Shown here: one piece after another, positions 1-8,268 of the stretch
How positions within the stretch are numbered: the first letter of the stretch is position 1
Layout: each line of letters opens with the position of its first letter
DNA from: JAMXLO01 sp963812475
Lineage (GTDB): Bacteria > Pseudomonadota > Alphaproteobacteria > Acetobacterales > Acetobacteraceae
Reading direction: 5' to 3'
Assembly (NCBI GenBank): GCA_963812475.1
Contig: CAWEVI010000045.1
Span: forward strand, 59,707 to 123,706
DNA: 64,000 nt
Translations under genes and position numbers: made by a program
The notes under the pieces: model-generated
Databases searched by the model: none
What the model was told of the DNA's origin: nothing
Seen by the model: the letters and a program-made list of their open reading frames with translations, nothing else

Positions 1-489
1 GGTGTGCCGGCGGCCGATCTCACCGAGGGCTGCGATTCCGTTTGGCTGGACTTCACCAAGGGCCTGGCTGCACCTTTGGGCGCTGTGCTGGCCGGCTCGC
101 ACGAGTTCATCGGCCAGGCCTGGCGCTGGAAGCAGCGTCTCGGCGGCTCCATGCGTCAAGGTGGCATGTGCGCCGCGGCCTGTCTCTATGCGCTGGAACA
201 CAACATCGACCGCCTTGCCGAGGATCACGCCAACGCAAAGTCACTGGCGCGCGGCATGGCCCAAATACCCGGCATCACGGTAGAGACGCCGGAAACCAAT
301 CTGGTGTTCTTCGATACGCAGGGCACCGGCATGACCGCGGATACGTTCGCCGGCAAACTGCGCAAGGAAGGCGTGCTGGTATCCACATCCGGCAAATATC
401 GCGGCCGCGCCTGCCTGCACCTCGACGTAACCGCGTCACACGTGGATTCGGCGCTATCGGTGATGAAGCAGACGGTGAACACAGCCTGA
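1..489 (+). CDS. Threonine aldolase, C-terminal part (cut by window edge)
   Basis: The frame is open from base 1 and ends in TGA at 487-489, giving about 162 residues of a PLP-dependent beta-eliminating lyase, probably low-specificity L-threonine aldolase. The PLP lysine is visible in the motif DFTKGLAAPLGAV at about residue 20 of the fragment. It is followed by the small domain, including the conserved RMGGSMRQGG-like stretch (RLGGSMRQGGM). The family splits L-threonine or L-allo-threonine into glycine and acetaldehyde in the cytoplasm and is normally about 340 residues, so roughly half lies outside the window. Assignment rests on the lysine motif and C-terminal layout; a related beta-eliminating lyase cannot be excluded. 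Confidence 0.85.
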   Translation, partial: GVPAADLTEGCDSVWLDFTKGLAAPLGAVLAGSHEFIGQAWRWKQRLGGSMRQGGMCAAACLYALEHNIDRLAEDHANAKSLARGMAQIPGITVETPETNLVFFDTQGTGMTADTFAGKLRKEGVLVSTSGKYRGRACLHLDVTASHVDSALSVMKQTVNTA

Positions 490-576
490 TGTCGTTGCGA
501 CGAACGCAGCGGCGTCCGGCTCAAGTCCGGCCCTCGCTGCGCTCGTCGCGATTTCAGCGACGCGGCGGCGTCGCGG

Positions 577-1068
577 TCAGCGCGTCGTCGTGGTGTTGGG
601 CTGGCTGGTGTCGGGCGCGGGATTGTTGATAGGCGGGCTGTTGTTGGGCGGGTTGGCGTTGGCCGGCGGGTTGTAATTGCTGCCGTAGCGCTGATCGGCA
701 GGCGGCGCATTCCCATAGGTCTGATTGGTGCCGAGATTAAGCGAGGCGAGCGTGTCCGCGTCCAGCTTGCCGGTCGCATTCAGGTTATGCTGCTGCTGGT
801 AACCGCGGACCGCGGACTCGGTGCCCGGACCCCATACGCCATCGACACTCCCGCGGTAAATGCCTTGCTGCTGCAGCCGTCCCTGCACCTGCTGGATCAT
901 ATCCTGCGACAATTGTGTAGATTGCGGCGAGGCGGACACCGGCTGCGTGGCTGCATGGCTCGAATAGCCGGAACGGCTCGCCTGGTTACCGCCGAACATT
1001 GAGCAGGCTGGCAGCGCTGCTAAGCCGCACAGCGCAATCACCGTGGTGACATTGCGGACCTTGGTCAT
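577..1068 (-). CDS. Peptidoglycan-binding lipoprotein
   Basis: 163 residues from an ATG preceded by AAGGAG six bases upstream; the longer open frame above it lacks such a site. The N-terminus is a lipoprotein signal with lipobox LPAC and Cys at residue 22. A PG_binding_1 domain (about residues 50-105; ..RLQQQGIYRGSVDGVWGPGTESAVRGYQQ) would contact peptidoglycan. The last third is low-complexity Asn/Pro/Thr-rich sequence. It probably sits in the periplasm anchored to a membrane; no catalytic domain is visible, so the role may be structural. It is transcribed alone, facing away from the small secreted gene that starts at 1319. Confidence 0.8.
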   Translation of the reverse strand: MTKVRNVTTVIALCGLAALPACSMFGGNQASRSGYSSHAATQPVSASPQSTQLSQDMIQQVQGRLQQQGIYRGSVDGVWGPGTESAVRGYQQQHNLNATGKLDADTLASLNLGTNQTYGNAPPADQRYGSNYNPPANANPPNNSPPINNPAPDTSQPNTTTTR

Positions 1069-1266
1069 TGCTTTCTCCTTGGATTCGACACGAACTGTTG
1101 AGCCGACCATGGCGGGCGGCGTGCGTGGACAATCACAACGGAGAAACTGACGCGTTCGTCTCCCGGTTGCAGCGGGAACTGCATTGTGAGGCGCCGGGCA
1201 TTGGACGGCGCGACCGACCGTTTCCACCCTGGCGCGGACAGTCCTCATCCGGTATGCAGGCGTCCG

Positions 1267-1304
1267 CATATCAGCAGATGATCGACATATCAGCAGATGA
1301 TCGA
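1267..1304. repeat. Tandem duplication of a 19-bp unit
   Basis: Two perfect head-to-tail copies of the unit CATATCAGCAGATGATCGA occupy 1267-1285 and 1286-1304, directly before the AGGGAG site (1307-1312) of the small secreted gene at 1319. It looks like a recent slippage or duplication in a 5' leader. Two copies give a repeated binding or structural element, but no function can be read from them. Confidence 0.9.
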
Positions 1305-1318
1305 CCAGGGAGATCGCA

Positions 1319-1576
1319 GTGATGAGCCGATCCATACTTGCCGCGACGGCCGCGCTGGGCTTCCTGGCGTTGATGCCCTCGGGGTCGAAGGCTGTTACAT
1401 GTGCGGAAGGCGTCTATCGCGCCGGCTGTGCCGGTTCGAACGGCGCTGCGGTGGTCAACAAAACGCCGGCGCGAGTTTACCATCGCCCACCGGCGACGGT
1501 CACCTGCGCAAATGGCGTCTATCGTGCGGGCTGTACCGGACCAAATGGCGCGACGGTCGTTCGCAAGCCCGAGTGA
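1319..1576 (+). CDS. Small secreted protein with two Cys-rich repeats
   Basis: 85 residues starting GTG-ATG (1319 or 1322), with AGGGAG at 1307-1312 as ribosome site. A signal peptide (MSRSILAATAALGFLALMPSGSKA) is followed by two near-identical units, CAEGVYRAGCAGSNGAAVV and CANGVYRAGCTGPNGATVV, joined by a short basic Tyr/Pro linker. Each unit carries two cysteines seven residues apart, suggesting disulfides or metal binding outside the cytoplasm. I do not recognise a named family beyond small secreted repeat proteins common in alphaproteobacteria; the function is unknown. Confidence 0.7.
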   Translation: MMSRSILAATAALGFLALMPSGSKAVTCAEGVYRAGCAGSNGAAVVNKTPARVYHRPPATVTCANGVYRAGCTGPNGATVVRKPE

Positions 1577-1671
1577 GCCTGCACAGCCGCACCCGACAAA
1601 CGGTCAGTCGCCGAGCCTACCGCTGATCCAGCGCGCGAGGCCGTCCGCCTGCGTTCTTTCAGATGGCCCGA

Positions 1672-3537
1672 TCAGCGCGCAATTGCGATGTCGTGGAACA
1701 GACGAGCGGGAAGACCGCCGCCCTGGACCGATTTCATCGGCCGGTTGTCGTCATTGCCGAGCCAGACGCCAACGATCGTGCCATCAATGCAGCCGATGAA
1801 CCAGGCGTCACGATAATCCTGCGTCGTGCCCGTCTTGCCGGCGACCACATGGCCAGCGACCGCTGCCGCGCGGCCGGTACCACGTGTCACCACCGCGGTC
1901 AGCATGCGCGTCATCATAGCGGCAACGTCGGGGTCGATCGCAGGCTGCGGCGGCGCACGCGCTGTATCGACCGCAGCGCCGCCGGCGCGCAACGCCTCGA
2001 CGGCGAACGGGGCGATGCGCGCTCCGCCATTGAAGAACGCGGCATAGGCGGACGTAATTTCCAGCAGCCCAACCTCCCCGGTGCCAAGTGCAAGCGATGC
2101 GTCGTTCGGCAGCTTGTCGGCGATGCCGAGCCGCGCCGCGACCTTCCCCACCACGCGCGGTCCTCCAGCCTGTAGCAGCAGGCGCACGGCCGATGTGTTG
2201 ATCGACTGCGCGAGTGCCTCTTCCACGGAGATCTCGCCGAGATACCGTCGTTCGAAGTCAGCGGGGCTCCAGTTGCCGACCCGGATCGGGGCATCCAACA
2301 CTGGGTCGTCCGGCTGGACGCCCTTTTCCAGAGCGGCAAGCCAGACAAATGGCTTGAACGCAGACCCAGGCTGACGGCGCGCCAGCACAGCGCGATTGAA
2401 CGAGCTTTGGCGATAGTCGCGACCACCTACCATGGCGCGAACGGCGCCGGTGGCGGCATCTAGCACCACCACCGCGCCTTGCGTGACGCCGGAGGCGGCG
2501 CCCGGGCCGTCCAGCAGCGCGATCAGTCGCGATTCTGCAATCGCCTGCACCTTGGGATCGAGCGTGGTCCGCACGATGGCGTCGGCGTTGGGCGGCGCGA
2601 GCGACTGCGCCTGGTCGGCGGCCCAGTCGGCGAACCAGCCGGCGCTAAGCGGCGGAGCCGGAGGAAATGCGATCTGGCCCATGGCGGTCTTCGCTTCGGC
2701 GGCGGTGATCGCGCCGGTGTCCGCCATCGCGGTCAGCACCTGCCTCGCCCGGGCGGCCGCTGCCGATGGATCGGCGCGGGGATTGAAGCGCGACGGAGCC
2801 CGCGGCAGCCCCGCCAAGACCGCCGCCTGCCACAGCGTCACGCGGCGCGCGGAGACGCCGAAATACATTCGCGAGGCCGCATCGATGCCCCAGGCGCCGG
2901 ATCCCAGATAGACCCGATTCAGCCAGATCTCGAGGATTTCCCGCTTGCTGAACGTGTGTTCCAGCCACAGCGTCAGCAACAGTTCCTGCACCTTGCGGCG
3001 GAACGTGCGGGCGTTGGTCAGGAACAGGTTCTTGGCGACCTGCTGTGTGATGGTCGAGCCTCCCTGCACGACGTGTCCCGCCGTGATGTTGGTCCAGGCG
3101 GCACGGGCCAAGCCGATTGGGTCGATGCCGTAGTGGTGCCAGAACCGCCGGTCCTCCACCGCCACCGCGGCTTCGGGCAGATAGCGCGGCACGTCGCCCA
3201 GGCGCAGCGGCTCACCGACAAGATCGCCGAAGGTTGCGAAGACATGCCCGGAGCGGTCTTCCAGCGTGAGGCCCGGGCGGCGCGCCGCGTCCAGGGCCGC
3301 TTCAGGGCGCGGCAGGTCGCGGGCGAACCAGAGCAGCATCACCGCGGCCGCCAGCGCGCCCCACACCAGCGCGATGATCGAATAGCGCAACAGGCGAAAA
3401 CGCCGCCGCCGTGGGGCGACGAAGGGTGCCGGTCGAGCCTGGAGGGGCGGGCGAGCAGGCCCCGCCATCCGCCTGGTCGAGGGCGCACGACGCGGGGTTC
3501 GACGATCTTCTGGGGCTATGCGGGGGGCGCGCGGCAT
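1672..3537 (-). CDS. Bifunctional class A penicillin-binding protein (PBP1A/1C-like)
   Basis: 621 residues from the ATG at 3537; the open frame continues upstream, so a start at 3585 is possible, and neither has a strong ribosome site. An Arg/Pro-rich cytoplasmic tail (1-50) precedes one membrane segment (about 50-70). The GT51 transglycosylase domain shows EDRRFWHHYG with catalytic Glu128, GGSTITQQVAKNLF and the KVQELLLTLWLE..SKREILE motif. The transpeptidase domain shows SAFK (Ser392), SIN (445-447) and KTG (568-570). All active-site motifs are intact, so it should polymerise and cross-link peptidoglycan in the periplasm. It is somewhat shorter than enterobacterial PBP1A, as in many alphaproteobacterial homologues. 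Confidence 0.93.
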   Translation of the reverse strand: MPRAPRIAPEDRRTPRRAPSTRRMAGPARPPLQARPAPFVAPRRRRFRLLRYSIIALVWGALAAAVMLLWFARDLPRPEAALDAARRPGLTLEDRSGHVFATFGDLVGEPLRLGDVPRYLPEAAVAVEDRRFWHHYGIDPIGLARAAWTNITAGHVVQGGSTITQQVAKNLFLTNARTFRRKVQELLLTLWLEHTFSKREILEIWLNRVYLGSGAWGIDAASRMYFGVSARRVTLWQAAVLAGLPRAPSRFNPRADPSAAAARARQVLTAMADTGAITAAEAKTAMGQIAFPPAPPLSAGWFADWAADQAQSLAPPNADAIVRTTLDPKVQAIAESRLIALLDGPGAASGVTQGAVVVLDAATGAVRAMVGGRDYRQSSFNRAVLARRQPGSAFKPFVWLAALEKGVQPDDPVLDAPIRVGNWSPADFERRYLGEISVEEALAQSINTSAVRLLLQAGGPRVVGKVAARLGIADKLPNDASLALGTGEVGLLEITSAYAAFFNGGARIAPFAVEALRAGGAAVDTARAPPQPAIDPDVAAMMTRMLTAVVTRGTGRAAAVAGHVVAGKTGTTQDYRDAWFIGCIDGTIVGVWLGNDDNRPMKSVQGGGLPARLFHDIAIAR

Positions 3538-3646
3538 GCGGTGGCGCCACTGATACGAGATCGTCCCCGTGCCGGGGAAGTGCATTGCTTGCCGCGAACA
3601 GCCGGCTTGCGCAGATTGGTGCACGCAAGCGACGACGGGGGATACG

Positions 3647-4558
3647 ATGAAGGGCCTGTTTCTCGATGCGGTGGACGACCTGGCGGACGTGTTCCGTCGT
3701 GTGGTGCGTCCCGATGATCCTCCGGTCACGGTGACCGAGCGGCTCGAGGTTCCGCCGGACACGCTGCCCGGCCTGCTCGCCGGCTACGACTTCGTGCTGG
3801 ACGACCACACCCAGATGCCCACGGAGTGGATGCGGCGTTGCACCGGCCTGAAGCACATCATCTTCCTCGGCACCGGCGCCCGGAGCTACATGCACCCCGA
3901 GGAACTCGCCGAACACGGCATTACCGTGCACATCATCAAGGGCTACGGCGACACTGCGGTGGCCGAACATACGATCGCACTGATGTGGGCCGCCGCGCGC
4001 GGGCTGGCGGTGATGGACCGCGGCATGCGCGCGGGGCAGTGGGTCCGTACCGAGGGGATCCAACTTACCGGCAAGACGCTCGGCCTGCTGGGCTTCGGCG
4101 GTATCGCAGCCGAGGTGGCGCGTATCGCGGGGGGGTCGGGAATGCGGGTGATCGCCTGGAATCGCTCGCCGAAATCCGCCCCCGGTGTGACGTTCGTCGA
4201 TCTGGATACGCTGCTGGCGGAAAGCGACGTGCTGTCGGTGCATCTGCTGCTGACCGACGAGACGCGCGGGTTTCTCGGCACGGATCGGCTGGCGAAGCTG
4301 CGTCCGGGTGCGGTGCTTGTGAATACCGCGCGCGGCGCGATCGTGGATGAGGCAGGTATGATCGCGGGGCTGCGGTCGGGGCGGTTGCACCATGCAGCGC
4401 TGGACGTATTCGCGACCGAACCGCTGCCGGCGGGGCATGAGCTGGCCACGCTGCCGAACGTGACCCTGTCGGCGCATAGCGCGTTCCGCACGCCGGAAGC
4501 GTCCGACAACCTGATCCGCCGCGCGCTGGACATCGCGAAGTCGCTTGCAGCAGGCTGA
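3647..4558 (+). CDS. D-isomer-specific 2-hydroxyacid dehydrogenase
   Basis: 303 residues from the ATG after a purine-rich GACGGGGGAT stretch, divergent from the penicillin-binding protein. The Rossmann fold motif GLLGFGGIAAEVARIA lies at mid-protein, followed by the NAD-dehydrogenase signatures NTARGAIVDE (catalytic Arg) and ALDVFATEPLP (Glu) and the catalytic His in LSAHSAFRTPE. It should reduce a 2-oxoacid to a D-2-hydroxyacid (or the reverse) with NAD(P)H in the cytoplasm. The substrate is unknown; glyoxylate/hydroxypyruvate-type reductases share these motifs. It ends 6 bases before the tRNA gene. Confidence 0.88.
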   Translation: MKGLFLDAVDDLADVFRRVVRPDDPPVTVTERLEVPPDTLPGLLAGYDFVLDDHTQMPTEWMRRCTGLKHIIFLGTGARSYMHPEELAEHGITVHIIKGYGDTAVAEHTIALMWAAARGLAVMDRGMRAGQWVRTEGIQLTGKTLGLLGFGGIAAEVARIAGGSGMRVIAWNRSPKSAPGVTFVDLDTLLAESDVLSVHLLLTDETRGFLGTDRLAKLRPGAVLVNTARGAIVDEAGMIAGLRSGRLHHAALDVFATEPLPAGHELATLPNVTLSAHSAFRTPEASDNLIRRALDIAKSLAAG

Positions 4559-4564
4559 CCGGGC

Positions 4565-4645
4565 GCCCGCCTGGCGGAACGGTAGACGCAGCGGACTTAA
4601 AATCCGCAGCCAGTTGGCGTGGGGGTTCGAGTCCCCCGGCGGGCA
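4565..4645 (+). tRNA. tRNA-Leu (anticodon UAA)
   Basis: The acceptor stem GCCCGCC (4565-4571) pairs with GGCGGGC (4638-4644), with discriminator A4645 and no encoded CCA. The anticodon stem GCGGA/TCCGC encloses the loop CTTAAAA with anticodon TAA at 4598-4600. The T arm is GGGGG TTCGAGT CCCCC (4621-4637). The variable region between 4608 and 4620 is extended, as expected for a class II tRNA such as tRNA-Leu. Confidence 0.95.
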
Positions 4646-4829
4646 TCGCTTTTTCAATGGTCGCGGCTATCTCGACAGTCGGGCTACGGAAGCAACCGTT
4701 TGACATTGGAAACCGCGATCGTCTCGACCATCGTTCTCGGAGATATTACCCTCGTCGCGACGGACCAAATATCGACATGTCACCATGTTCCGAGGCTGCG
4801 AACGCCTCATGCAGGATCGGATCAGACGT

Positions 4830-5816
4830 ATGGACGGAACAGCCAAATCGGCGGCGCGCGTGGTGCCGGTACTGAACCACTTCAATGGCGACCGGTTCTT
4901 CAACCCGCACGCCCCTGCGGGGAAGAGCCGTAGCGACATTCGCAAGTGGCGGCAGACGCGCCGGAAGGAGCCGTGGCCCGAGCACATCGAGGACGCGATT
5001 CTTCCTCGCCCTGCCCGTGTCGCGCACGGCAGCATTTCGGCGACCTTTATCGGCCATTCGACATTCCTGCTTCAGCTGGGTGGCCTCTGTGTACTTACCG
5101 ACCCGATCTGGTCCCAACGATGCAGCCCCGTTTCCTTCGCCGGTCCGCGCCGCGTGCGGCGGCCTGGACAGAGCCTGGATGCATTACCTGGCGTCGACTT
5201 GCTCCTGGTTTCGCACAACCACTACGACCACATGGATTTGCCGACATTGCGCAAGGTGCGAACACGCTGGTCGCCGCCGGTGGCGACCGGCCTGGGCAAT
5301 GCGCACCACCTTGCGAAGGCGGGCATCCGGTCGGCGGTCGAACTAGATTGGTGGCAGACCACAGAACTCGCGGGTGCGCGGGTAACCTACGTGCCCGCCC
5401 AGCATTTCTCGTCGCGCGGACTTTACGATCGGAACCGCTGTCTTTGGGGCGGATTCGTGGTCGAGGCCGAAGGCGCCGTTGTCTATTTCGCGGGAGATTC
5501 CGGCTACTGCCCGCACTTCGCCGAAATCGGGCGCAGGTTCCCGCGCATTGATCTGGCGCTGCTTCCAATTGGAGCTTACGAGCCGCGGTGGTTCATGCGC
5601 CAGCAGCACGTGAACCCGCAGGAAGCGGTCCAGGCGCATCTCGACCTGAAAGCGCGCCGCAGCCTCGGGATGCACTTCGGCACGTTTCAGCTGACAGACG
5701 AAGCGATCGATGCCCCCGTGCTGGCGCTTCGACAGGCGCAGGCGATGACCGGCGTTGCAAATACGGAATTTGACGTCCTCGCATTCGGTGAAACCCGGCA
5801 ATATCCGGCGCAATGA
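4830..5816 (+). CDS. MBL-fold metal-dependent hydrolase (NAPE-PLD-like)
   Basis: 328 residues from the ATG at 4830 (in-frame ATGs at 4785 and 4809 are alternatives; no start has a strong ribosome site). The metallo-beta-lactamase signature HNHYDHMD sits near residue 130, preceded by FIGHSTFLLQLGGLCVLTDPIWS and followed by PAQHFSSRG, FAGDSGY and a late GMHFGTFQLTDE. This order matches the family that includes N-acylphosphatidylethanolamine phospholipase D and bacterial UlaG-like proteins, with two metal ions expected. Lipid phosphodiester or lactone hydrolysis is plausible; the substrate is not shown by context, as the gene stands alone after the tRNA. Confidence 0.85.
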   Translation: MDGTAKSAARVVPVLNHFNGDRFFNPHAPAGKSRSDIRKWRQTRRKEPWPEHIEDAILPRPARVAHGSISATFIGHSTFLLQLGGLCVLTDPIWSQRCSPVSFAGPRRVRRPGQSLDALPGVDLLLVSHNHYDHMDLPTLRKVRTRWSPPVATGLGNAHHLAKAGIRSAVELDWWQTTELAGARVTYVPAQHFSSRGLYDRNRCLWGGFVVEAEGAVVYFAGDSGYCPHFAEIGRRFPRIDLALLPIGAYEPRWFMRQQHVNPQEAVQAHLDLKARRSLGMHFGTFQLTDEAIDAPVLALRQAQAMTGVANTEFDVLAFGETRQYPAQ

Positions 5817-5834
5817 ACGGGCGCGGTTCTTGCT

Positions 5835-6959
5835 TCAATGCATCCCGCCGCGCGCCGCAATCGGCCAGAGGCACTCAACCCTGCCGCTTCGCACGCCCAC
5901 ATACCAGTCATAGCGGTCCACTGTCGGATCGCAATGGCCCGGCACCAGCCGCAGCTTTTCACCCAACTTTGGCGCCGCAGTCTCCGAGCCCACTTCGAGT
6001 TTGCCGTGCTCGTCGGACGCGCCCACATAGCGTAGATCCGGCCGCTGCCAGATCGTCGGCAGCCCACTGTCCACCGCAACCGCCTTGTGTCCGGCATCCA
6101 CCACGGCGATGCCCTTGTGCGGCACGCTCATCACGGTCGCCAGCACGAACAGCGAATGGCGGAAGGTGCCGATCGGCGCGCCGGCCTCGTCCAGGTTACG
6201 GGCATAATCGGCGTCCATGAACACGTAGCTGCCGGCCTGGATTTCGTTATAGACGCCGGACGCGGATTCCAACTGGAAGGTGCCAGTGCCAGCGCCGCCG
6301 ACAATTGGGCAATCCAGCCCCTGCTGGCGAAGCTGCTCGACGGTACGGCGTGAGGCATCGATCGCGTGGTCGATCATCGTGCGGCGTTCGGCAACGGTTC
6401 GCCGGTGCTGCGCGCTGCCGTGATAGGCCTGCAATCCGCCGAAGATCAAATGCTTTGAGGCCGCGATGCGCTTCGCCAGTTCCACCGCGTCCGGGCCAGG
6501 TGCGACGCCGCAACGACCGGCTCCGACATCGATCTCCACCAGCACCGGCAGGCGAATGCCGGCATCCGCCGCGGCGGTCTCGATCGCCGCCACCTGCGCC
6601 GCATTGTCGGCGCACACCGCGACCTTGCTGATGCCCGCGAGTGCCGCGAGGCGCGCGAGTTTCGACGCTCCCACCACCTCATTGCTCACCAGAATGTCGG
6701 GAATGCCGCCCCACGCCAGCGCCTCGGCCTCGGCCACCTTCTGCACGCACTGGCCGATCGCGCCGCGCGCCATCTGAAGCTTCGCGATCACCGGCGATTT
6801 GTGGGTTTTGGCATGCGCCCGGAGTTTTGCCCCGGTGGGCGCCAGCAATTCCGCCATGTGGTCCAGGTTCGCCTCGAATGCGTCGAGATCGATCAGCAAC
6901 GCGGGCGTATCGATGTCATCTTCGCGCATGCCGGGTCGAGCGGGCGGTGGCTGCAACAT
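5835..6959 (-). CDS. D-threonine aldolase / D-serine dehydratase-like PLP protein
   Basis: 374 residues. The chosen ATG (6959) has GGGAG about ten bases upstream; an internal ATG at 6929 is possible but lacks a site. It has the alanine-racemase-type barrel with the PLP lysine in RAHAKTHKSP (about residue 55), GGAGTGTF phosphate-binding region, and the metal-binding C-terminal motif PGHCDPTVDRYDWYV. This combination marks the DSD1/D-threonine-aldolase family, which cleaves D-3-hydroxyamino acids using PLP and a divalent metal. The gene overlaps the preceding gamma-glutamylcyclotransferase gene by 44 bases on the same strand. Confidence 0.85.
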   Translation of the reverse strand: MLQPPPARPGMREDDIDTPALLIDLDAFEANLDHMAELLAPTGAKLRAHAKTHKSPVIAKLQMARGAIGQCVQKVAEAEALAWGGIPDILVSNEVVGASKLARLAALAGISKVAVCADNAAQVAAIETAAADAGIRLPVLVEIDVGAGRCGVAPGPDAVELAKRIAASKHLIFGGLQAYHGSAQHRRTVAERRTMIDHAIDASRRTVEQLRQQGLDCPIVGGAGTGTFQLESASGVYNEIQAGSYVFMDADYARNLDEAGAPIGTFRHSLFVLATVMSVPHKGIAVVDAGHKAVAVDSGLPTIWQRPDLRYVGASDEHGKLEVGSETAAPKLGEKLRLVPGHCDPTVDRYDWYVGVRSGRVECLWPIAARGGMH

Positions 6960-7326
6960 GGCGATCGTGCTCCCATTTGACGTTTTCTCGAATTTTCCAC
7001 GCGACGTGGGTCCCGCCGGGTGCGATCCAGGCGCGTGCAACAGTCTTGCCGTTCGGCGTGTCAACGACAACCCGCGTCAGCCGATAGGCCGGCCCTTCAT
7101 AGGCCGCCAGCCGCGCAAGCGCGTCTGCGCGCACGGTTGCGACGGCACCGCGAACGCTGCCGGTGCGGTCGCGTCGTAAGGTCGGATATCGCCCGTCGTG
7201 CATTCTGACGCGCTTCCAGCCACGCAACGTCGCAGCAACCGGTCGCGCGCGGACAATACTGGCGCCGCCGCCACGCCGTGCCAGCGTGTCGGGGCCGAGC
7301 AGTGTGCCGTAGAGGAACAATCGCAT
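6916..7326 (-). CDS. Gamma-glutamylcyclotransferase family protein (AIG2-like)
   Basis: 136 residues beginning MRLFLYGTLLGPDTLARR, the YGTL substrate-loop signature of the GGCT/AIG2 fold. The expected catalytic glutamate is in LAAYEGPAYRLTRVVV. Members release 5-oxoproline from gamma-glutamyl amines or peptides in the cytoplasm. It lies 20 bases after a glutathione S-transferase gene and runs into the D-threonine aldolase-like gene, so a glutathione-related or gamma-glutamyl salvage role fits the context, but the substrate is an inference. Confidence 0.8.
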   Translation of the reverse strand: MRLFLYGTLLGPDTLARRGGGASIVRARPVAATLRGWKRVRMHDGRYPTLRRDRTGSVRGAVATVRADALARLAAYEGPAYRLTRVVVDTPNGKTVARAWIAPGGTHVAWKIRENVKWEHDRHVAATARSTRHARR

Positions 7327-7346
7327 CTACGGTGCGCTGTTTGCGC

Positions 7347-7973
7347 TCAGCGATCGTCCACGGGAGGGTTGGCCAGCACGGACGGACGGGCGCTGAATGC
7401 GGCGTGCCAGGCGGCAAGGCGCGGATGCCCATCGCGCCAGTTCAAATCGGCGAAACGGAAATCCAGATACGCAAGTGCGATGCCGATGGCGATATGGCCG
7501 ATGGTGAAGCGGCTTGCCGCCAGCGCGTCGGCATCCTGCTCCAGCGCATCGACGCAGCACCGTATCTTGGCCTGCCACAGCGTCATGTGCGGCTGGCTTT
7601 GTTTTTCCAGCGGACGGAAGCGCTCGCCGAGCCAAGCCAGCGCGATATCCAGCATGCCGTCGCCCAGTGCCAGCCGGCGCAATGCGGTCAACCGCTCGGG
7701 CCAGTCGGGAAACAGCTTCGGGCCGTTGTGCAGTGTGTCGAGATACTCGCAGATCACCGGTGAATCGTAGATGACCGTGCCGTCTCCCAAAACCAGCGTG
7801 GGAATTTTGCCGAGCGGATTCTCGTGCATCAGCTCGATATGCGGCATCGTTCCACCGACGACCGTGCGCACCGTCCGCAACCTGTCCGCCAGTCCCACTT
7901 CGTGTGCCACGATCATCACCTTGCGCACGTAAGGCGAGCGCGGCGACCAATGCAGCTTCATCGTGTCGGCCAT
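7347..7973 (-). CDS. Glutathione S-transferase
   Basis: 208 residues from the ATG preceded by GGAGG. The thioredoxin-like N-terminal domain reads MKLHWSPRSPYVRKVMIVAHE, with the active-site Ser in the SPRSPYVRKV region, the cis-Pro in KIPTLVL and the glutathione-contacting ESxx-equivalent DSPVICEYLD. The C-terminal helical domain contains TIGHIAIGIALAYLDFRF, the typical GST N-capping/Asp region. It resembles bacterial YibF-like transferases. It begins a three-gene leftward operon with the gamma-glutamylcyclotransferase and D-threonine aldolase-like genes. Confidence 0.9.
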   Translation of the reverse strand: MADTMKLHWSPRSPYVRKVMIVAHEVGLADRLRTVRTVVGGTMPHIELMHENPLGKIPTLVLGDGTVIYDSPVICEYLDTLHNGPKLFPDWPERLTALRRLALGDGMLDIALAWLGERFRPLEKQSQPHMTLWQAKIRCCVDALEQDADALAASRFTIGHIAIGIALAYLDFRFADLNWRDGHPRLAAWHAAFSARPSVLANPPVDDR

Positions 7974-8268
7974 GGCATGTCCTCCATCGCAGCAGTGTGG
8001 CACTCTCGGCCGAAATCAGGCCAGCTGCGAGATCGCTTCGGTCGCACGGATTTCACGTCACTCCTCCTCCGTCATCATGCCGCGGCTTCACATTTTGTGA
8101 CATACGGTGGGCTGCATGGACTGGAAGCCTTTCGAGGATCGCCTCCTCGAAAGCGTTCTTCGCACTTCGGACCAGAAGTCGTCGGGTGTTCTCCTTGGCA
8201 CGCCGACATAGCACCCGCGATGAAGCGCGTCCGGTTGCGCCATATTTCGTCTTGTACGAATGAACCGT
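7974..8268. other. Intergenic stretch, no gene seen
   Basis: About 295 bases between the GST start and the end of the Gly/Asn-rich secreted protein gene. Open frames here are short, lack ribosome sites and show no recognisable protein motif. It should hold the leftward promoter for the GST operon, but I cannot place it. Confidence 0.4.

Noticed and set aside
2479..3717. 412-aa open frame opposite the penicillin-binding protein
   Set aside because: Arg/Gly-rich shadow frame; the opposite strand has complete GT51 and transpeptidase motifs.
7904..8263. 119-aa + strand frame after the GST start
   Set aside because: Starts inside the GST gene on the opposite strand, has no ribosome site and no recognisable feature.
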